A DNA stretch of 64,000 nucleotides from Myoxocephalus aenaeus (lineage: Eukaryota; Chordata; Actinopteri; Perciformes; Cottidae): the NCBI GenBank assembly GCA_038501785.1, contig JBAMJR010000003.1, forward strand, positions 3,569,501 to 3,633,500, written 5' to 3'. The notes below the pieces were generated by a model that saw nothing but the letters and a program-made list of their open reading frames with translations, ran no database searches and was not told where the DNA came from. Each line of letters opens with the position of its first letter. The stretch's first letter is position 1. Below are positions 60,111-64,000 of this stretch, piece by piece. Made by a program: the position numbers and the translations under genes.

Positions 60111-61663
60111 CTAATCCTATGCATGTTTTATATTCATTCCACCGAATCGGTTCCATTTGTATGTTTATTTCAAAATAAAACTTCCTTTAATATACATATA
60201 TATTTTTGGATGGCACGGTTTCAATAGCATAGCGTTAGCTAACACATCAAATGTAACGTAACACCAATGCTAATTGCACGAGAACACTTTGCATCAACAT
60301 CTTTGAAGATAAAACAATACTGTACTGTACATTTAGACTGACACTCTCAGGCATACTTATAATATGATCCAAAATATATGAGAGAACTTGCAATCGGCTG
60401 GATTCCTGTGGCCCCTCAGGGGACTCAAATGAAGCTACTTCCTGTTTGATCATGTGACCTCTGTGCCGTCCCAAATCGTTAAAAGGGAGAAATGTATTAG
60501 GGTGACACCGGGGACACGAATAAAAAGATTTCGGATGACAACATATATTTCTATGTCTAAATTGTAAAAAGAGTCACACATAACAAATAAAGATTGACAT
60601 GTGGATGGCCTAGAATACCATTCTTCTTCTTTTCAGAGTTCTTAATAGTTCTTATGAAGGCGTATACTGTGGGTACACTTTTCTTTACCGCCTGTCTATC
60701 GATGAATCTTAGTTGCATCATGTTATTGGAAATGTTGTAATTTCGGGCTGCCATCAAACAATCTGGCCAGGGTGATGAACATTAGCCTCTCTGGCTAACT
60801 CTGGCTCACTTACAGTTGTACTGTTGATTGTCCCTGCAAAATAAAATAAATAAATAAATAAATAAACCTCTCTCAGCCGAGGGCAGACCTGGAGAAGAAG
60901 AACATCAGGTTAGTCACCATTTGATACGGTGTGTGGACCAGCTTCAGCCCGGAGAGAGACACTGGGCCGCTGCATGGCCACGCTCACACAATTAGGGTGA
61001 AACGGTCCAGAAAATAAAATATCCCCCCTCCCCCCACACAATTATCTTCTATCAATCAGGGCAAATAAATAAATAAAAACAACTGCGAGGCAGTTTGTGG
61101 CTTAAAAATAAGAAAGGGGAGCAGATTTTTTTTTTTTTTTCGGCCTGAAAATTGAGAGCAGTGAAGTTGCAGATGTGAGCTTCTTGCAAAGGAATGCGTT
61201 CCTGCACCCCTCCTCCCCCTCCTCCTCCTCCTCCTCCTCACGTGTGTTATTGCTACAAGAGGAGAGGGGACCACACGGGGCCTGCGTTGCATACTCGGGA
61301 TAATAGTAAACATTTTTTTTCTTTTCCTTATCCAGACCATCTCTCCGCGCAGAGGAGCTGCTGCTGCAGGCCTGGAACCGGGTCCCACGGCGGACTCCTC
61401 AGTGAGGACCAATCGGTGGCCAGGGTTGTAAATGAGAGAGAGACAGAAAGAGGGGGTGGGGGGGGGGGGAAAGGAAAACTTTTCTTTCTTTTTTTCGACA
61501 GAAGGAGGGGTGTTGTGTGTGGGGGGAAGAAGAAGAAGAAAAAAGAAAAAGAAAAAAGAGAAAATGCTCGGCGGACCGTGAAGCGTATAGCAGCGAGAAG
61601 AGGGACAAAGACGCACATAGCGGGACCCAACGCGGCGGACTTAAACCTCGTCCAGCTCCACGG

Positions 61664-61705
<42 letters not shown>

Positions 61706-61739
61706 ACAACAACGTGGGAATGCGTGGATGGGTGTTGGA
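60111..61739. other. spacer upstream of the gas1-type gene
   Basis: Short TAAA tandem at 60843-60865, T14 run at about 61127-61140, CTC repeats at 61205-61240, purine-rich tract 61430-61565 and (CA)n at 61668-61701. A pyrimidine tract ending TTATCCAG at 61336 could act as an acceptor, but gas1 genes are normally intronless. No other exon recognised. Confidence 0.45.
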
Positions 61740-62219
61740 AGCGGCAGAGCTGCGGGGGAAAGAGGAGTCGCGACCGGCGACGGCGAGGAAGATGAGCCGG
61801 AGCTCACGCGCCGAGGCTCGGACAGTAACTGCGCGTTAAGTCCGGACGGTGAGATCTGCGCCCGGTGGCCCGGTACCGGAGGATGGTCGCGCACTTTTAA
61901 ACGGACGTGCATTCCCGGAGTTACTTTTTCCTCTTGTTTTTCCAGTTCTTTTTTGCAGCCACGCGTGGTGATTTCCCCTGAGTCAGACCCTGACTACCCC
62001 GGGAGGAGGAGGAGGCGAACTTCTCTAAAGTTTCTGGGGATCACTTAATTAAACCGGACCGTGTGTGTGTGTGTGTGTGTGTTGTGTGTGGTTTCCTGCA
62101 GAACGCACCGCATGTGCGCAGTACTCGTGAACCCGTGTGTTCGGAGTGCATCGTCCCCCTCCGACCCCTGATGTGCTGGCGGAGAGAGGGCACGTCACAG
62201 AGCTAGCCCTCCATCGAGC
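61740..62219 (+). promoter_or_regulatory. gas1: GC-rich leader/promoter of the gas1-type gene with an upstream frame
   Basis: CpG-dense sequence precedes the gene, as in mammalian GAS1. An upstream ATG frame (61728-62048, 106 codons) ends 171 bases before the main start. It has no recognisable domain and, if transcribed, would be an upstream ORF. A (GT)n run is at 62061-62083. Promoter elements cannot be fixed. Confidence 0.4.
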
Positions 62220-62978
62220 ATGAGCGGCTGCTGCGGCGCCCCGGCCCTGCTGCTCCTCGCCTGGGTGCTGGTGGCCCTGGACGCCCAGCTCATCTGCTGG
62301 CAGGCGCTCCTGCGGTGCCACGAGGAGCCCGAGTGCGACCTCGCGTACGGCCAGTACCTGGCGGCCTGTGAGGGGAACATCCGGGGCACGAGGAGGCAGT
62401 GTCCGAGCCACTGCATCAACGCGCTGATCCGGCTCAACCACACCCGCAGCGGGCCGGACCTGGAGACCTGCGACTGCGCGCGAGACCTGGAGTGCCTCGC
62501 CGCCAAGCGCGCCGTGGAGCCGTGCCTCCCCCGGCGGCACCCGAGCGACGCCGGGGGCATCGGCTGCATGGAGGCCCGGCAGCGCTGCGAGGAGGACGGC
62601 GACTGCCACGCCTCCCTCACGGCCTACCTGTCCTACTGCGGCCAGCTGTTCAACGGCCGGAAGTGCTCGTCCAGGTGCAAGGCCACCATCCAGCAGATGC
62701 TGTTCATCCCGAACGGCGCGCTGCTGAACCGCTGCGTCTGCGACGGCGTGGAGAGGCCCTTCTGCGAGGTGGTGAAGGAGAACATGAGCAAACTTTGCGC
62801 CATAGGGGACCACATGGTTATTTCAGACCAGCCGGATGTGGATGACCTCTACGAGGATGAAGACTACGACCCGAAAGGTGACAGAGAGGAGGTGCTTTCC
62901 GATCACTCCTCTGCTTCCCAGAGGTCGCCCAGCGGCGTGGCGCTCCTGTTTCTTCCTCTAGCACGGATATTGTACTGA
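62220..62978 (+). CDS. gas1: gas1-type growth arrest-specific protein, GPI-anchored co-receptor, 252 aa
   Basis: GAS1 is a GPI-anchored surface protein that binds Hedgehog ligands with PTCH1 and modulates RET/GDNF signalling. The frame is intronless, as in known GAS1. Residues 1-22 form a hydrophobic signal peptide. Two GFR-alpha-like cysteine domains cover about 26-102 and 116-193 (ICWQALLRC, CPSHCINALIRLNHT, CDCA; then CMEARQRC, YLSYCGQLFNG, CVCDGVERPFCE). N73 in NHT is a conserved glycosylation sequon. An acidic stretch DVDDLYEDEDYD (206-217) corresponds to the acidic linker of human GAS1. The C-terminal hydrophobic tail GVALLFLPLARILY suggests GPI attachment near residues 235-239, although the tail is short and contains an arginine. 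At 252 residues it is shorter than human GAS1 (345), which has long low-complexity inserts. The start codon has A at -3. Which teleost paralogue (a, b or another) is not decidable here. Confidence 0.92.
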   Translation: MSGCCGAPALLLLAWVLVALDAQLICWQALLRCHEEPECDLAYGQYLAACEGNIRGTRRQCPSHCINALIRLNHTRSGPDLETCDCARDLECLAAKRAVEPCLPRRHPSDAGGIGCMEARQRCEEDGDCHASLTAYLSYCGQLFNGRKCSSRCKATIQQMLFIPNGALLNRCVCDGVERPFCEVVKENMSKLCAIGDHMVISDQPDVDDLYEDEDYDPKGDREEVLSDHSSASQRSPSGVALLFLPLARILY

Positions 62979-64000
62979 GACAATGCCACGTTTATTGGAT
63001 TTATAGGGAGCCAAGAGTCCAGCTGGAGTTGAGATGGAATCTGTGACTTGACTTGGAGACGCTTTCAGCGCGGCCTCGCCGGCTCAGGACTCGAACCCAG
63101 GTCTGCTGGATGAGGGGCAGATATTTAGTTTCCACCCTGAAGGCCTCCCCCGGCTGCGGGGCGACAGTAGTGATTTGTGCACGCTTCCCACAACCGTACA
63201 ATTTGCATAGCACTTCGTCTTGGAGCACATCTCACTCAGGAAAGTACTGAGAGCGAAACGGATCTTTTGTTTTTGTTTTGTCGAAGCCTGTTGGCAAAAA
63301 AAAAAGAGAGAAGAGGACTTCCAGGTGACGATGAGAGGAAGTGAACCGCGCCAGACTTTTGTTGCCAAGTGGAGTGCCTTTTGAGCAGCTCCCTGTTTGT
63401 TTGTTTGGTCTCAATGGTCCTTGGGAGTGTGCCTCTATTAAGACCTTGGACAAACATTGGACCCGTCCCGGGTCTCTGTTTGCTCTGCTCTCCATCTCAG
63501 GGTCGGGGGGAGGAGGCGGGGGGGGGGGGGGCGCCGCATTGTCGCAGCGACCGCACTTCAAATATTTGCAGGAGCAGCAGTCAAAGGACGACGGCGAGGG
63601 TTCAAGTACTGAAATTAACTGAAGCGCCTGTCTGCCCCCCCCCCCCTCCACGTGAGATTGTTTTATTGAACTTTTCCTGAGACGGCCCCCCCCCCACCAC
63701 CCCCTCTCTTCCTCCTCTCTGCCGCCTTTCACGCCTTCAAACCCCCCCTCTTCCCCTCTTTATTACTGCTCTCACACTGACTAGCCAGGAAAAAGCTGCC
63801 TGCTGCTGGTGCCAAAAGGTCAACAGATCGTACCTGAAGGCCACACCGACAGCCCAGACATTCGACCCAGCGGCCTTTTCAGCCCCGCTCTTTCCGTCCA
63901 CTGTTCCACTTTTAGCCGATTAGCCAAAAAAAAAAAAAAAGGGGGTGAACACAAAGTTTTTGTTCGTAGCGATCACAAATTTGCGTCTTCGCCACTTGAA
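62979..64000 (+). other. sequence downstream of the gas1-type gene (probable 3' UTR)
   Basis: No coding exon recognised. G runs at about 63505-63531, C runs at 63637-63647 and 63687-63695, A15 at about 63926-63940. No AATAAA before the window end, so the 3' UTR may continue beyond it. Confidence 0.5.

Noticed and set aside
61285..61400. Splice acceptor and extra exon upstream of the gas1-type gene
   Set aside because: TTATCCAG after a pyrimidine tract fits a site, but gas1 genes are known as intronless and no matching upstream donor is visible.
62049..62813. 254-codon antisense frame over the gas1-type gene
   Set aside because: Antisense shadow caused by high third-position GC; the sense frame has all GAS1 cysteines.

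Overview
This window is nuclear DNA of a ray-finned fish, most likely a spiny-rayed teleost. The genes are split by GT-AG introns and encode vertebrate proteins. Introns and spacers are full of (GT)n, (CT)n and (GAAA)n arrays. They also hold non-autonomous hAT elements with 8-bp target duplications, and several interspersed sequences I recognise from memory as common in perciform-type genomes. I could not test the species assignment.

I can support three protein-coding genes, all on the + strand. (1) csk, C-terminal Src kinase, has 12 coding exons between 11852 and 25768. They splice into exactly 450 codons, the length I know for the mammalian protein, with SH3, SH2 and tyrosine-kinase domains and all the main catalytic residues in the expected positions. 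The exon with the start codon carries only five codons and is preceded by untranslated sequence that begins at a splice acceptor, so the promoter must lie further upstream. Two promoter-like CpG-rich segments ending in good splice donors are candidates (about 3220-3427 and 6377-6505). (2) cplx3, a CAAX-type complexin, has three coding exons between 54501 and 57455 and encodes 156 residues. (3) A gas1-type gene has one exon at 62220-62978 and encodes 252 residues: a secreted or GPI-anchored protein with two GFR-alpha-like cysteine domains.

Layout: 1-11782 is the upstream region, with candidate promoters, a SINE, a fold-back hAT element, an LTR-like block and fish interspersed repeats. 11783 to about 27032 is csk including a long 3' UTR. 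About 27 kb of gene-free spacer follows, with at least two defined inverted-repeat elements (40680-41906 and about 44270-45830), three copies of one dispersed repeat family, a 620-bp purine tract (47345-47966) and a 950-bp CT-rich array (49811-50758). 53980-59594 is cplx3 with a CpG-rich promoter and long 3' UTR. 61740-64000 is the gas1-type gene with its GC-rich leader and start of 3' sequence.

The genes are not an operon and need not act together. csk phosphorylates the inhibitory tail tyrosine of Src-family kinases, cplx3 regulates SNARE-driven synaptic exocytosis (ribbon synapses in vertebrates), and gas1 is a cell-surface co-receptor for Hedgehog and GDNF-type signalling. The csk-cplx3 order matches the human CSK-LMAN1L-CPLX3 neighbourhood, but I found no LMAN1L-like coding sequence between them. 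I found no new multi-gene system. The most unusual items are structural: a complete fold-back hAT element with an almost perfect 51-bp inner palindrome and a nested mini-element, a 36-bp near-perfect palindrome in a csk intron, a (CT)n microsatellite acting as polypyrimidine tract right up to the last csk splice acceptor, and a stop-free, in-frame 114-nt intron in cplx3.
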